Origin: Leeia speluncae
GTDB taxonomy: Bacteria; Pseudomonadota; Gammaproteobacteria; Burkholderiales; Leeiaceae
Assembly (NCBI RefSeq): GCF_020564625.1
Contig: NZ_JAJBZT010000005.1
Coordinates: 186,001-250,000, forward strand
Length of the DNA stretch: 64,000 nucleotides
Direction of reading: 5' to 3'
Positions 1-9,719 of the stretch are shown one piece after another; the stretch's first letter is position 1, and every line of letters starts with the position of its first letter. A program made the position numbers and the translations under genes. The notes beneath the pieces were generated by a model. It had not been told where the DNA came from. It did no database searches and saw only the letters and a program-made list of their open reading frames with translations.

Positions 1-57
1 GCCTAGGCTCCCTTTTTTGCATTTGCGCATTCAAGAAAATGAGTTTCGCAATCCAAT

Positions 58-1131
58 CTAGCGCCAGAACCTCAAACGACTGGTTAATTGAGACCACCAT
101 GAGTCTGGAAAACGTACTTTAGACGGGTAAAACGGTTCAGCAATCAGATTCTCGGGATCTAAATCCATGGACAATGCTTCTTTCGCCAAATGCGGCATGG
201 CGGCTGGGTCGCCAGACAAATACATTTTTAGCTGCGACACATCGACATCTAGCGAATGAAACGCCGTTAATAGATGATCTAGTCCCTGCGCTTCACACTG
301 AAAGCCCTGATAAACAAATCCATATTTGCTAGCCAGTTTCTTCAGTTGTTCATCTTGCAATAATGGGCGGCCAGCAGAAAACTGCCATACCGTTAGCTCT
401 CTTTGGCGATCATTTAATGCCGCCATTAAGACAGAGATCGCGAACGACATACCGCCACCAATTGCCGCAATCACGACAGGACCATCATGGCGTCCACGCC
501 AAAACGCTTCACCATACGGCCCTTCGAAGTTTACCTTCTCACCGACGCGAAGCTTGTTTTCCATATAGTCGCTATATAAACCATTGGCACGACGACGTAC
601 CAATAGTTCCAATACTTGCTCACCAGGTCGATTCACCAAAGAGTAACAACGTGAAGGCATATCACCTAATTCAAGGCGAATAAACTGCCCAGGTGCAAAC
701 TGTAAGGCAGCACCCATAATTTGCAATTTCAAACGTAAATAGCCAGTCTCACCTAGTACGTCCACCGATTGCACTCTTGCTTGCCCATAACGGATGGTAA
801 AACACGCCTCATCATCATCGGCCAACCAAGAGATAGAAACCGGGCCTTTGGGATAGGCTCGGCACGCAAGAATTTCTCCGCGCGCGGCCTCTTGTGCCGT
901 GAGTGCCTCAGGGCTAAATGCCTCCATATCCACTTGGCCATCGACCAGCTTACATTTACATTGCCCGCAATCACCGGCAGAGCATGCATGAGGAAATGGA
1001 ACGCCCGCACTCAAAATCGCATCCAGTAGCGATCCGTGTCGATAAGGAATTTGAGTTGGCCATTGAGCCAGCGTAATTTGATGCCCCGACACTGTCGTGG
1101 CAATCGAATCGTCTGGGTGTGAATTCGGCAT
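58..1131 (-). CDS. 2Fe-2S ferredoxin/flavin reductase (CDP-6-deoxyglucoseen reductase-like)
   Basis: A 357-residue electron-transfer flavoprotein that would pass electrons from NAD(P)H through FAD to a 2Fe-2S centre. The N-terminal ferredoxin domain carries the cluster cysteines Cys50, Cys55, Cys58 and Cys90. A ferredoxin-reductase FAD domain follows, with the RCYS motif at 161-164, then a nucleotide-binding glycine motif at about 224-228. This ferredoxin-FAD-NAD order is that of phenol hydroxylase or benzoate dioxygenase reductases and of the enzymes annotated as CDP-6-deoxy-delta-3,4-glucoseen reductase. No partner oxygenase or deoxysugar gene is nearby, so the substrate is unknown. It is divergent from dusB. 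The family call is firm; the physiological partner is not. Confidence 0.85.
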   Translation of the reverse strand: MPNSHPDDSIATTVSGHQITLAQWPTQIPYRHGSLLDAILSAGVPFPHACSAGDCGQCKCKLVDGQVDMEAFSPEALTAQEAARGEILACRAYPKGPVSISWLADDDEACFTIRYGQARVQSVDVLGETGYLRLKLQIMGAALQFAPGQFIRLELGDMPSRCYSLVNRPGEQVLELLVRRRANGLYSDYMENKLRVGEKVNFEGPYGEAFWRGRHDGPVVIAAIGGGMSFAISVLMAALNDRQRELTVWQFSAGRPLLQDEQLKKLASKYGFVYQGFQCEAQGLDHLLTAFHSLDVDVSQLKMYLSGDPAAMPHLAKEALSMDLDPENLIAEPFYPSKVRFPDSWWSQLTSRLRFWR

Positions 1132-1289
1132 GTATGTAGATACGCCTTTTATGGATCACATAAAGTACAGATGAATCAAGTTGTTGATTCATTAGCGTTA
1201 AGCTGCAGTTGTTCATTAAACAACGCAAACCAGATTATATCACTTCAAGAGTAGGGTAAAGCACCTCCATCACACCCAGCGAAAAATTT

Positions 1290-1377
1290 GCACAAAAAAT
1301 AGACAAATTTCTTCCGAAAAAGCCAACTTCGCGGTACAATTCACTCCCCCTAGAAACACACCCTGCACAAAAAATAG
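1290..1377. repeat. 13-bp direct repeat upstream of dusB-fis
   Basis: The 13-mer GCACAAAAAATAG occurs exactly at 1290-1302 and again at 1365-1377. The copies flank a possible minus-10 box (TACAAT, 1335-1340) with a poor minus-35 (TTCCGA, 1312-1317) at 17 bp spacing. The A-tract nature and the position ahead of an operon containing fis suggest protein-binding sites, perhaps Fis itself, but this is inference. Confidence 0.4.
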
Positions 1378-1421
1378 GCTTTGGGTGATTGTTGCAGATT
1401 TCACAGGCAGTTAGAACACAC

Positions 1422-2408
1422 ATGAAAATCGGCCATATCACCCTAAAAAATAACGTTATTGTTGCGCCGATGGCAGGCGTAACAGATCGTCCATTTCGCA
1501 TGCTCGCCAAACGCATGGGTGCAGGTTTAGCCGTTTCAGAAATGGTCACCTCCATTCCTTCTTTATGGAAAAGTGACAAAACGGTTCGTCGTGGCAACCA
1601 CGAAGGTGAGCCCGGCCCAATATCTGTTCAAATTGCCGGTGCAGATCCTGAAATGATGGCGGATGCTGCCCGCTACAATGTAGACAAGGGCGCAGAGATT
1701 ATCGATATCAATATGGGTTGCCCTGCCAAAAAGGTTTGCAATGTGGCCGCTGGTTCGGCCCTGATGCGTGATGAAGCATTGGTGAAACGTATATTAGAAG
1801 CAGTCGTCAATGCAGTAGACGTACCGGTAACAATGAAATTTCGCACTGGCTGGGATAAAGACAACAAGAACGCAGTGGCAATTGCCAAGATCGCAGAAAG
1901 TAGTGGTATTCAATCCCTCGCCGTTCATGGAAGAACTCGAGCGTGTGGATATAGTGGCGAGGCAGAGTACGACACCATTGCTGCCGTAAAACAGGCGGTG
2001 GGCTTGCCCGTGATTGCCAATGGGGATATTACCTCGGCAGAAAAAGCGGCAAAGGTACTAGCTTACACAAAAGCAGACGGCATCATGATTGGCCGAGCGG
2101 CACAGGGTAAACCATGGATATTCAATGAATTAGTTGAATACTTGGCAACAGGCAAACTGCCCCCCGCCCCCACTTACAGCGACATACGAGCCATTGTGCT
2201 CAGTCACTTAACCGATTTATATGGTTTTTACGGTGAGCATCAAGGCTGCTTGATCTCTCGTAAACACATTGGCTGGTACGTAAAACAACTGCCAGGAGGA
2301 GAAGACTTCCGGCAGGCAATGAACCAGCTAAAAACAGCAGAGGCACAATTCGAGGCGGTTAATCACTACTTCGATTTGCTTTTAGCATCACCGCAGCACC
2401 CGCAATAA
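1422..2408 (+). CDS. dusB: tRNA-dihydrouridine synthase B
   Basis: FMN- and NADPH-dependent enzyme that reduces specific uridines in the tRNA D-loop to dihydrouridine. The 328-residue protein opens with an FMN-barrel signature (VAPMAGVTDRPFR, 14-26) and has the INMGCPAKKV motif with the catalytic Cys100. An ATG at 1422 is preferred over an in-frame TTG at 1389, because it puts the conserved MKIGHITL start at residue 1, as in DusB proteins. It lies 68 bp upstream of fis, the same pair as the enteric dusB-fis operon, and is probably cotranscribed with it. Confidence 0.95.
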   Translation: MKIGHITLKNNVIVAPMAGVTDRPFRMLAKRMGAGLAVSEMVTSIPSLWKSDKTVRRGNHEGEPGPISVQIAGADPEMMADAARYNVDKGAEIIDINMGCPAKKVCNVAAGSALMRDEALVKRILEAVVNAVDVPVTMKFRTGWDKDNKNAVAIAKIAESSGIQSLAVHGRTRACGYSGEAEYDTIAAVKQAVGLPVIANGDITSAEKAAKVLAYTKADGIMIGRAAQGKPWIFNELVEYLATGKLPPAPTYSDIRAIVLSHLTDLYGFYGEHQGCLISRKHIGWYVKQLPGGEDFRQAMNQLKTAEAQFEAVNHYFDLLLASPQHPQ

Positions 2409-2476
2409 GTCGCCACAAGCAGTACTGATTTGCCAGCAACAACTCAAACAAAATAACAATAGGAACAGCATCACCG

Positions 2477-2758
2477 ATGAACGCTATGGAAAATTTAAAC
2501 CAGCCATTTGCCATGATAGAAACCAGCACGAACGACCCTGTCTCTGCATGTGTAAACCAGGCTTTGAAGCAATATTTTGCGGATCTCGATGGTGAAACTC
2601 CAGCCAATATCTACGATATGGTACTCAGAAGCATTGAAAAGCCGATGCTTGAATTTGTATTAAAAGAAGCAGGTGGCAACCAAAGTAAAGCGGCAGATTG
2701 GCTTGGCCTAAACCGCAATACATTGCGCAAAAAGATGAAAGAACACGGCCTTCTATAA
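2477..2758 (+). CDS. fis: DNA-binding protein Fis
   Basis: Nucleoid-associated factor that bends DNA and regulates rRNA, tRNA and many growth-phase genes. The 93-residue protein ends in the hallmark Fis helix-turn-helix, [22 protein letters not shown] at about 65-86, with a basic tail. The N-terminal part is variable, as in other betaproteobacterial Fis proteins. An ATG at 2486 is a possible alternative start. It sits between dusB and purH. The A-tract direct repeats upstream of dusB would allow autoregulation, which is known for enteric Fis but only inferred here. Confidence 0.95.
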   Translation: MNAMENLNQPFAMIETSTNDPVSACVNQALKQYFADLDGETPANIYDMVLRSIEKPMLEFVLKEAGGNQSKAADWLGLNRNTLRKKMKEHGLL

Positions 2759-2840
2759 TCGGCCTGCGTTGACGTTCTCTTCGCCCCTTACCGAATACGT
2801 TTTAAATTTTTATCCAACTAACTTGAACCGGGAACTCACC

Positions 2841-4409
2841 ATGGATCTCTGTAAAATCAAGCGCGCGCTAATCAGCGTTTCTGACAAGAAAGGTGTGCTG
2901 GAGTTTGCTCAGGCACTAGCCGCGAATGGCGTACATATTTTGTCTACTGGCGGAACAGCCAAACTATTAGCAGACAACGGCGTCGCCGTGACAGAAGTAG
3001 CCGACTACACTGGCTTCCCAGAAATGCTAGATGGCCGTGTAAAAACACTTCATCCAAAAATCCATGGTGGCATTTTGGGTCGTCGTGATCTAGACAGCCA
3101 CGTTGCTAAAATGGCAGAACACGACATCGGCAACATTGACCTAGTGTGTGTCAACCTATACCCGTTCGAAGCAACCATCGCCAAGGCAGATTGCACTTTT
3201 GAAGATGCTATCGAGAATATCGATATCGGCGGCCCAGCAATGGTTCGTTCTGCAGCTAAAAACCATGCGCACGTAGCCATCGTGACCGATGCAGCAGACT
3301 ACGAAGCACTCACTGCAGAAATGAAAGCGAATGACGGCGCATTGAGCCTAAAAACTCGCCAAGGTCTGGCGAAAAAAGCCTTCAGCCATACCGCTGCTTA
3401 CGATGGTGCAATTAGCAACTATCTAACTGCATTAACAGAAGAAGGCAGCAAACAAGCCTTCCCAAATCGTTTGAACCTGCAGTTCGAAAAGGTCCAAGAT
3501 ATGCGTTACGGCGAAAACCCGCACCAAGGTGCTGCGTTCTACCGTGATTTGCACCCAGCAGCTGGTAGCCTAGCGGGTTACACTCAGTTGCAAGGCAAAG
3601 AGCTTAGCTATAACAACATCGCTGACTCTGATGCAGCATGGGAAGCAGTAAAGCAATTTGACGAGCCAGCATGTGTGATCGTTAAACACGCCAACCCATG
3701 TGGCGTTGCCGTAGCGGCAGATCCACTTTCTGCTTACCGCTTAGCATTTGCGACAGATACCACTAGCGCATTTGGCGGCATTATTGCCTTTAACCGCGAA
3801 GTAGACGGTGTAACCGTTGAAGCAGTAACAGGTCAGTTCTTAGAAGTGTTAATTGCCCCTTCATTTACCGAAGAAGCCAAAGCACTCATCGCAGCGAAGA
3901 AAAACGTGCGCGTACTAGAAGTGCCATTGTCTGCTGGTGCAAACCATTTTGATCTAAAACGCGTTGGCGGCGGTCTATTGGTGCAAACCCCAGACTTACA
4001 TCAGATCACTGAAGCAGATCTAAAAGTAGTCACCAAACTACAACCAACTGCAGCACAATTGAAAGACCTATTGTTCGCATGGCGCGTGGCGCACTTTGTG
4101 AAATCTAACGCGATTGTATTCTGCGGCAATGGTCAGACATTGGGCGTTGGTGCAGGCCAAATGAGCCGTGTAGACTCAACCAAGATTGCTGCAATCAAAG
4201 CGAAAAATGCGGGTCTAGAACTGAAAGGTTCTGTCTGCGCATCCGACGCCTTCTTCCCGTTCCGTGACGGTGTAGACGTGATTGCAGAAAATGGCGTATC
4301 AGCCATCATCCAACCAGGTGGTTCTATGCGTGATGACGAAGTGATTGCTGCCGCTGACGAACATGGCATCGCCATGGTCGTTACTGGCATCCGCCACTTC
4401 CGTCACTAA
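2841..4409 (+). CDS. purH: bifunctional AICAR transformylase / IMP cyclohydrolase
   Basis: Catalyses the last two steps of de novo IMP synthesis: formylation of AICAR by 10-formyl-tetrahydrofolate, then ring closure. The 522-residue protein has the N-terminal MGS-like cyclohydrolase domain ([13 protein letters not shown] and the STGGT motif) and the C-terminal transformylase domain, with the active-site Lys282-His283 in KHANPCGVA. The ATG at 2841 follows a GGGA Shine-Dalgarno; longer readings from 2769 have no family support. The gene is downstream of fis and followed by a strong hairpin. Confidence 0.97.
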   Translation: MDLCKIKRALISVSDKKGVLEFAQALAANGVHILSTGGTAKLLADNGVAVTEVADYTGFPEMLDGRVKTLHPKIHGGILGRRDLDSHVAKMAEHDIGNIDLVCVNLYPFEATIAKADCTFEDAIENIDIGGPAMVRSAAKNHAHVAIVTDAADYEALTAEMKANDGALSLKTRQGLAKKAFSHTAAYDGAISNYLTALTEEGSKQAFPNRLNLQFEKVQDMRYGENPHQGAAFYRDLHPAAGSLAGYTQLQGKELSYNNIADSDAAWEAVKQFDEPACVIVKHANPCGVAVAADPLSAYRLAFATDTTSAFGGIIAFNREVDGVTVEAVTGQFLEVLIAPSFTEEAKALIAAKKNVRVLEVPLSAGANHFDLKRVGGGLLVQTPDLHQITEADLKVVTKLQPTAAQLKDLLFAWRVAHFVKSNAIVFCGNGQTLGVGAGQMSRVDSTKIAAIKAKNAGLELKGSVCASDAFFPFRDGVDVIAENGVSAIIQPGGSMRDDEVIAAADEHGIAMVVTGIRHFRH

Positions 4410-4430
4410 GCACATCGCTTAACCTGACAC

Positions 4431-4463
4431 AGCCGGCACATTGATCCAATCAGTGTGCCGGCT
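4431..4463 (+). terminator. long hairpin after purH
   Basis: Arms 4431-4445 and 4449-4463 pair over 15 bp with one wobble, around a CCA loop. Only a weak T tract follows (GAAGTACTTT), so this may be a 3'-end stabilising hairpin or a weak terminator rather than a canonical one. Confidence 0.5.
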
Positions 4464-4558
4464 GAAGTACTTTAAAGCGCTTGTAAAGCACGCAAGCGGA
4501 CAACAATCAGCGCATTGATTGTCATTATTAAGACCCACAGCAAATACCCGGAGTATTC

Positions 4559-5947
4559 ATGCCCATCGCAAAGATTGAATCCCTCGATCACGAAGGACAC
4601 GGCGTTGCCCACGTAGACGGCAAAACGATTTTTATCGACGGCGCGCTCACTGGCGAAACAATCGAATATAGCAGCTATCGTAAAAAGCCATCTTTCGAGA
4701 ACGCGCAAAGCATTCGAGTACTCAAGGCAAGTAGCCAACGGGTGAATCCAAAATGCCAGCATTTTGGCGTCTGTGGCGGCTGTTCAATGCAGCACCTAGA
4801 GCCTAGTGCTCAAGTGGCTGCGAAACAACGTGTATTAGAAGATAACTTGCGTCACATTGGCAAAGTCAAAGCCGAACGCATTCTGCCTGCTATTTACGGC
4901 CCATCGTGGGGTTACCGCCACCGCGCGCGCTTATCTGCCCGTATGGTAGAGAAAAAAGGTGGCATGCTGGTTGGCTTCCATGAAAAGCGCTCAAGCTTTA
5001 TTGCCGACATGACCAAGTGCGAAATCCTACCACCACATGTGTCAGCCCTACTTGTGCCACTGCGTGGCCTCATTGCTAGCTTGTCTATCTCTCGCCGTAT
5101 GCCACAAATTGAATTAGCGGTTGGTGACAACGTGACCGCGCTGGTTCTTCGCAATATGGACCCAATCACCGAAGAAGACGAACAAAAACTGGCAGAATTT
5201 GCTGCTGCACATAGCAAACCGCACCCGATTCAATTCTGGTTACAACCCAAAGGCCCGGATACCGTCTTCCCGCTTGTTCCAGCAGATGCGCCTCGCTTAA
5301 CGTACAGCATGCCAGAATTCGCGATTGAAATGCCGTACAAGCCAACCGAATTCACGCAGGTTAACCCACAAATTAACCAAGTAATGGTCAGACGTGCCAT
5401 CGACTTACTAGACCCACAACCGGGCGAATCGATTGCCGATATGTTCTGTGGTTTAGGTAACTTCACCTTACCAATCGCTCGCCGTGGCGCACAAGTATTA
5501 GGAATGGAAGGTAGTAAGCAACTGTGTGAACGCGCAGTGGAAAACGCCACCCACAACGGCCTACAAGACAAAACCAAGTTTACCGAAGCAAACCTATTCG
5601 AAATGACAGAAGAAGGCTTTGCTGGCCTAGGTGACTTCGACCGCATGTTGATCGATCCGCCACGCGATGGCGCAATGGAGTTGGTGAAATCGATTGGCCT
5701 AGCACTAAAACGCCGTCCAGATGCACTCAAGCGCATCGTTTACGTGTCGTGCAACCCTGCCACCCTCGCCCGTGACGCAAGCGTGTTGGTGAACGTACAC
5801 GGCTACAAACTAAAAGCCGCCGGTATCATCAATATGTTCCCACACACCGCGCACGTAGAAAGCATTGCTTGGTTCGAGCGCGACCCGCACTTTGTACCGA
5901 AGGCACCAGAAGCGGAAGACGAAACCAGCAACGAGGCCACAGAATGA
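4559..5947 (+). CDS. rlmD: 23S rRNA (uracil-1939-C5)-methyltransferase
   Basis: SAM-dependent methyltransferase forming 5-methyluridine at 23S rRNA position 1939. The 462-residue protein starts with a TRAM RNA-binding domain (about 1-57) and has the four cluster cysteines Cys66, Cys72, Cys75 and Cys154 for a 4Fe-4S centre. A Rossmann SAM site (DMFCGLGNF, 294-302), IDPPRDG, and the catalytic Cys398 in [12 protein letters not shown] follow. An SD-like CGGAG precedes the ATG. Its stop overlaps the start of the next gene (ATGA), indicating translational coupling. Confidence 0.95.
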   Translation: MPIAKIESLDHEGHGVAHVDGKTIFIDGALTGETIEYSSYRKKPSFENAQSIRVLKASSQRVNPKCQHFGVCGGCSMQHLEPSAQVAAKQRVLEDNLRHIGKVKAERILPAIYGPSWGYRHRARLSARMVEKKGGMLVGFHEKRSSFIADMTKCEILPPHVSALLVPLRGLIASLSISRRMPQIELAVGDNVTALVLRNMDPITEEDEQKLAEFAAAHSKPHPIQFWLQPKGPDTVFPLVPADAPRLTYSMPEFAIEMPYKPTEFTQVNPQINQVMVRRAIDLLDPQPGESIADMFCGLGNFTLPIARRGAQVLGMEGSKQLCERAVENATHNGLQDKTKFTEANLFEMTEEGFAGLGDFDRMLIDPPRDGAMELVKSIGLALKRRPDALKRIVYVSCNPATLARDASVLVNVHGYKLKAAGIINMFPHTAHVESIAWFERDPHFVPKAPEAEDETSNEATE

Positions 5948-6405
5948 ACGCCAATGACATCCTGCGTAGCCTACGTTATGCCATGGACCTTAGCGAGCCA
6001 CAACTCGCCAAAGTGATTAATGAAGGTGGGGAAGAAATTGATCCTGACACCTTGCGGGCGTATCTGAAAAAAGAGGAGGAAGAAGGCTTCCTTCCTTGCC
6101 CAGAAACCATTCTGGGGGCTTTTTTAGATGGTCTCGTGTATGTCAAACGCGGCCGTGATGACAGTAAGCCTCAGCTCAGAACGGAACCCCCGATTAGCCA
6201 TAATTTAGTGCTCAAAAAACTACGCGTGGCATTTGAATTAAAAGATACAGATATTCAAAGCCTATTAGCGAATGCCGGCTTAACGGTAACAACCGGCGAA
6301 CTCAGCGCCCTCTTCCGCAAGCCTGATCACCGCCACTACCGCACGTGTGGCGATCAATTCTTAAGGAATTTTCTGAAGGGACTGACGTTAAAGCTACGTG
6401 GGTAG
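5944..6405 (+). CDS. DUF1456 family protein (YehS-like)
   Basis: A 153-residue protein of the DUF1456/YehS family, function unknown. It has two similar alpha-helical halves: [24 protein letters not shown] near the N terminus and [22 protein letters not shown] in the middle, an internal duplication typical of the family. The ATG at 5944 overlaps the rlmD stop by 4 nt; an earlier in-frame start inside rlmD is not needed. Its 3' end overlaps the convergent LysR gene by 12 nt. The family call is good; the role is unknown. Confidence 0.85.
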   Translation: MNANDILRSLRYAMDLSEPQLAKVINEGGEEIDPDTLRAYLKKEEEEGFLPCPETILGAFLDGLVYVKRGRDDSKPQLRTEPPISHNLVLKKLRVAFELKDTDIQSLLANAGLTVTTGELSALFRKPDHRHYRTCGDQFLRNFLKGLTLKLRG

Positions 6406-7317
6406 TTCTTCCGCATAAAGAAGGGACTCGGATTCTCGCATACGGCGAAATAGCCAGTCCCTTAAAATAGATGCAGGGGCATTTTGCGACGATGCCTTTG
6501 CTGAAAGCAAGTAATACCCTCTTCCTGTTTTGACGCGTAACGGATGCGGCATGACTAACTTGCCCGTTTTTAATTCATCCTGCACAAAGAGCGGATCAAT
6601 AATTGTCACGCCCACCCCACGGCTTGCAGCGGCTACCGCCATGTAATCTGTATCAAAGATATGCTCGACTGGATTTACTGGCGGCACTTCTGACAACGCT
6701 GCTAGCCAAGCATGCCAATCCATACGATCACGAGTGGGATGAATCAACGGATGGGAAAGCAGTTGTGTAGATGACAATTTACCAATCTGTTCGGCAGAAC
6801 AAAGATCATAAGAGCAAACTGGTGTAATACATTCTTCATGTAATAGCTCAACCTCTCCCGGAACCATCTGAGGCTCGCCATAATGAATAACAAAATCGTA
6901 TTCATCCCAGCGAAGAAATGGGGTTTCCTCCCACATCGTCGTCAAATTAATTTCAATGCCTGGGTGTTCTAAGTAAAAATCTCTTAATCTTGGCATTAAC
7001 CACAGAAATGCAATTGAGGGATAGGACTTTACGCGAATTTGATTTCGTCTAGCATCCATCAACTGTGTCGTCGTCGTCGCGATCACCTGCAGCGCACTTT
7101 GAGCCGCTTTTAATAGTTGTTCGCCCGCCTCATTTAACTCTGGCAAACGGTTTCTGCGCTCCATTAGCGGAAAACCAAAAAAATCCTCTAAATTTTTAAT
7201 TTGGTGACTAACCGCACTCTGTGTCAAACACAACTCATTTGCCGCAGCAGTAAAGCTACGCAATCGGGCGACAGATTCAAATACTCTTAAGGCGTGGAGT
7301 GGAGGTAATCGATTCAT
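6394..7317 (-). CDS. LysR-family transcriptional regulator (GcvA-like)
   Basis: A 307-residue LysR regulator. The N-terminal winged helix-turn-helix is clear (LHALRVFESVARLRSFTAAA, then LCLTQSAVSHQIKNLE), followed by a periplasmic-binding-like effector domain. The N terminus MNRLPPLHALRVFE resembles the GcvA subgroup. The ATG at 7317 is chosen because it lies just before the HTH and only 5 nt after the alr stop, so alr and this gene are probably one transcript. Most LysR genes are divergent from their target, so this same-strand arrangement is less usual. The effector is unknown. Confidence 0.9.
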   Translation of the reverse strand: MNRLPPLHALRVFESVARLRSFTAAANELCLTQSAVSHQIKNLEDFFGFPLMERRNRLPELNEAGEQLLKAAQSALQVIATTTTQLMDARRNQIRVKSYPSIAFLWLMPRLRDFYLEHPGIEINLTTMWEETPFLRWDEYDFVIHYGEPQMVPGEVELLHEECITPVCSYDLCSAEQIGKLSSTQLLSHPLIHPTRDRMDWHAWLAALSEVPPVNPVEHIFDTDYMAVAAASRGVGVTIIDPLFVQDELKTGKLVMPHPLRVKTGRGYYLLSAKASSQNAPASILRDWLFRRMRESESLLYAEELPT

Positions 7318-7322
7318 GTAAT

Positions 7323-8423
7323 CTAGGCGAATATGGACTCCTCCCCGATTAGACATACCGGCAGGCGCTTTGTCAAACCACATTCAAGCGCCTCGCTCAA
7401 TACACCGCTATATTTTGACACTTCTGAAATTGGCAGCTGATGATCGCCCCATAAAACAACCGGGTCGCCCAAGCCAACTCGCCCAACCTCTGTTAAGTCA
7501 ACCGCCATCACATTCATCGCTACCTTACCAACAACGCGAGTGAGATTCCCTTTGACCAAGACAGGTGTTCCGGTAGGAGCAGTATAGGGATAACCATCGC
7601 CATAGCCACACCCAACCAAACCAATCAGCATGGGTCGGTCAGCGACAAAAGAAGCGCCATAGCCAAGGGCATCTCCTTTTTGCAAATTCGATAGCCCAAT
7701 AATCTCTGACCTCAGGCTCATCACTGGACGAAAATCATAACCAACTGGCATTGCTTGGCTGAATGGATTATTTCCATAAATTAGAGACCCCGCGCGAACA
7801 ACTTCACCATGCGTTCGCTGATCGCGTAATATTGCAGCGCTATTTGCAGCGGTGAACGGCAATTGGTAGCGTCGCACGACCTCATGAAATACACGCCATT
7901 GCCCTTCAATCTCACAATCCAAATCATCTGCACATGCAAAATGGGTCATTACCCCTTTAAGCTTCACTGATGAGTTAGAGGCAAGTCGTTGCATAACCTC
8001 CTCTATCTGGGCTGGCGGAAAACCAAAACGGTTCATCCCAGTATTTACCTTTAGCCAGATTGCCAGAGGTTGCTTCAAAGCAACGGATGTTTTTTCAATC
8101 ATCTGCAATTGTGCTTCACTGCGTAAAACAACCTCTGCTTTTAAGATTGCCGCATCCAGAAGGTCAGAAGCATCCATGACCCCCTCTAGCAGTAGCACAG
8201 GCTTCCAAATACCACTCTCACGCAAAGCACGCAGATCGTCCATTTGAATTAATGCGAATCCATCGGCATCATGCAACCCTTTAGCGATACGCAATAATCC
8301 ATGTCCATACGCATCGGATTTAACAACTGCATAAGCTTTGGAAGAATCTGCTATTTGCTTAATTTGATTGTAGTTATGTCTTAAGGCGGCAAGATCCAAT
8401 TGAACTCTTGTAGTGCTATGCAT
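7323..8423 (-). CDS. alr: alanine racemase
   Basis: PLP enzyme interconverting L- and D-alanine, supplying D-Ala for peptidoglycan. The 366-residue protein has the PLP lysine Lys35 in AVVKSDAYGHG, the catalytic Tyr255 in LGYGASF, and the CGYGDGYP motif. The ATG at 8423 places the conserved RVQLDLAALRHN start properly and gives the usual family length; upstream in-frame codons to 8471 look untranslated. It is followed 5 nt later by a LysR gene. No replicative helicase gene is adjacent, although alr often sits beside dnaB in related genomes. Confidence 0.95.
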   Translation of the reverse strand: MHSTTRVQLDLAALRHNYNQIKQIADSSKAYAVVKSDAYGHGLLRIAKGLHDADGFALIQMDDLRALRESGIWKPVLLLEGVMDASDLLDAAILKAEVVLRSEAQLQMIEKTSVALKQPLAIWLKVNTGMNRFGFPPAQIEEVMQRLASNSSVKLKGVMTHFACADDLDCEIEGQWRVFHEVVRRYQLPFTAANSAAILRDQRTHGEVVRAGSLIYGNNPFSQAMPVGYDFRPVMSLRSEIIGLSNLQKGDALGYGASFVADRPMLIGLVGCGYGDGYPYTAPTGTPVLVKGNLTRVVGKVAMNVMAVDLTEVGRVGLGDPVVLWGDHQLPISEVSKYSGVLSEALECGLTKRLPVCLIGEESIFA

Positions 8424-8840
8424 GAAGAAACTCACGTCTATAGAGAAAACGTCTACACAGTAACAATTCAATGCAGCAGTTAAAAATGAATTATTTACAT
8501 CCCCTCATCGATTAAATTCATCTAATCTTTTTACCACTCGCACTTACCAAAACAAAACTCATTCAGTTAATCTCGTATAAATCTCGATAACAATTCAGCC
8601 TTACCAAGATAAATACCCCATACTCCTGAATCTAACAAGCGAGCAGCCATTAATTGTCATTACTTATTTCGATAGGTTTATTAGAATGATTCATTTCCGG
8701 ACAAGCATCATTCTGTGCAAAATATCCTCAAGATTTGAGGCAATTGATTGAAGTAACCTAGTCTGAAAAGCTAGCATCCAAGCAAGAAAATGTTAGCTAA
8801 TCAAATTTTGCATAAACGTCAATTTGGAGAGAGTATTGAC
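8424..8840. other. gene-free AT-rich region between alr and the ArgT-like gene
   Basis: No convincing ORF. It holds the divergent promoters of alr and of the binding-protein gene. Two inverted repeats are visible: AGAATGAT (8683-8690) with ATCATTCT (8707-8714), and CCTCAA-GAT-TTGAGG (8726-8740). The second lies about 100 bp before the downstream start and is a plausible operator. Confidence 0.5.
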
Positions 8841-9623
8841 ATGAAAATCCTGCAACTTGTTTTCTCAGCCATCGCATTAAGCGCATTCACCGCCGCTCAC
8901 GCAGAAATTCCTAAAACCATTCGCTTTGGCATTGACCCCACTTATCCACCTTTTGAAACAAAAAAGACAGATGGCAGTATTACTGGATTCGATGTAGACC
9001 TCGGAAATGCGATTTGCACAGAATTAAAGCGAAAATGTGTTTGGGTAGAAAGCGCATTTGATGGCCTAATTCCAGCGCTTAAAGCAAAGAAATTTGATGC
9101 GATTCTGTCTGGCATGTCGATGACAGAACAGCGTATGCAAGAGATCAACTTTTCTAACCGCCTGTTTCGTTCACCAGCAAGGTTAATCGCCAAATCGGGC
9201 AGTAATATCAAGCCAACGCCAGAATCCCTAAAAGGCAAAAGCATTGGCGTACTGCAAGGTTCCACCGAAGAGGTGTATGCAAAAACTTACTGGGCAACTA
9301 AAGGTGCCAATGTACAACCATACGAAAATCAGGACCAAGCCTATAACGATCTTGTTGCTGGGCGCCTAGATGCAACACTTCAAGAAGCAGCCACAGCGGT
9401 AGAAGGATTTCTGAATAAACCGCAAGGCAAAGGTTATGCCTTTACTGGCTCAATGCTAAAGGACGATAAGATTTTTGGAACAGGTTCTGGAATTGGGCTT
9501 AGAAAAGAAGACAAAGAACTCCAGCTAGCGATTAACTCAGCCTTAGCAAAAATGAAAAGCAATGGCACTTACAACAAGATTATGAAGAAATATTTCGACT
9601 ACGATATTTCTGGTGATAAATAG
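8841..9623 (+). CDS. polar amino-acid ABC transporter substrate-binding protein (ArgT/HisJ-like)
   Basis: A 260-residue periplasmic binding protein of the lysine/arginine/ornithine or histidine type. A Sec signal peptide of about 21 residues ends in AHA. The mature protein begins with the family pattern IRFGIDPTYPPFETK and GFDVDLGNAIC. The ATG at 8841 is preferred to 8790 because it starts the signal peptide and has a GGAGAG Shine-Dalgarno. No permease or ATPase gene is adjacent, so it must use a transporter encoded elsewhere. It resembles the protein at 44461. A terminator follows. Confidence 0.9.
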   Translation: MKILQLVFSAIALSAFTAAHAEIPKTIRFGIDPTYPPFETKKTDGSITGFDVDLGNAICTELKRKCVWVESAFDGLIPALKAKKFDAILSGMSMTEQRMQEINFSNRLFRSPARLIAKSGSNIKPTPESLKGKSIGVLQGSTEEVYAKTYWATKGANVQPYENQDQAYNDLVAGRLDATLQEAATAVEGFLNKPQGKGYAFTGSMLKDDKIFGTGSGIGLRKEDKELQLAINSALAKMKSNGTYNKIMKKYFDYDISGDK

Positions 9624-9640
9624 GTCCTATACCCCTGTAG

Positions 9641-9688
9641 CGATCATCCCCCCAGTGACCAACTGATGGGATGGTCGTGTCATTTTTT
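9641..9688 (+). terminator. intrinsic terminator of the ArgT-like gene
   Basis: Arms CGATCATCCC (9641-9650) and GGGATGGTCG (9668-9677) pair with one G-U wobble; a T6 run follows at 9683-9688. Confidence 0.7.
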
Positions 9689-9719
9689 CCTCTCCCACTG
9701 ACACTTGTTCTACAGACTA

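Noticed and set aside
1-57. Sequence before the flavin reductase gene
   Set aside because: Too short to call a gene or terminator; only an unpaired T-rich run is visible.
326-683. Plus-strand frames inside the flavin reductase gene
   Set aside because: Antisense frames over a clear 2Fe-2S reductase; no family signature and no ribosome site.
1235-1597. Minus-strand 120-residue frame over the dusB start region
   Set aside because: It lies mostly opposite the dusB start and upstream region, with low-complexity, non-protein-like residues.
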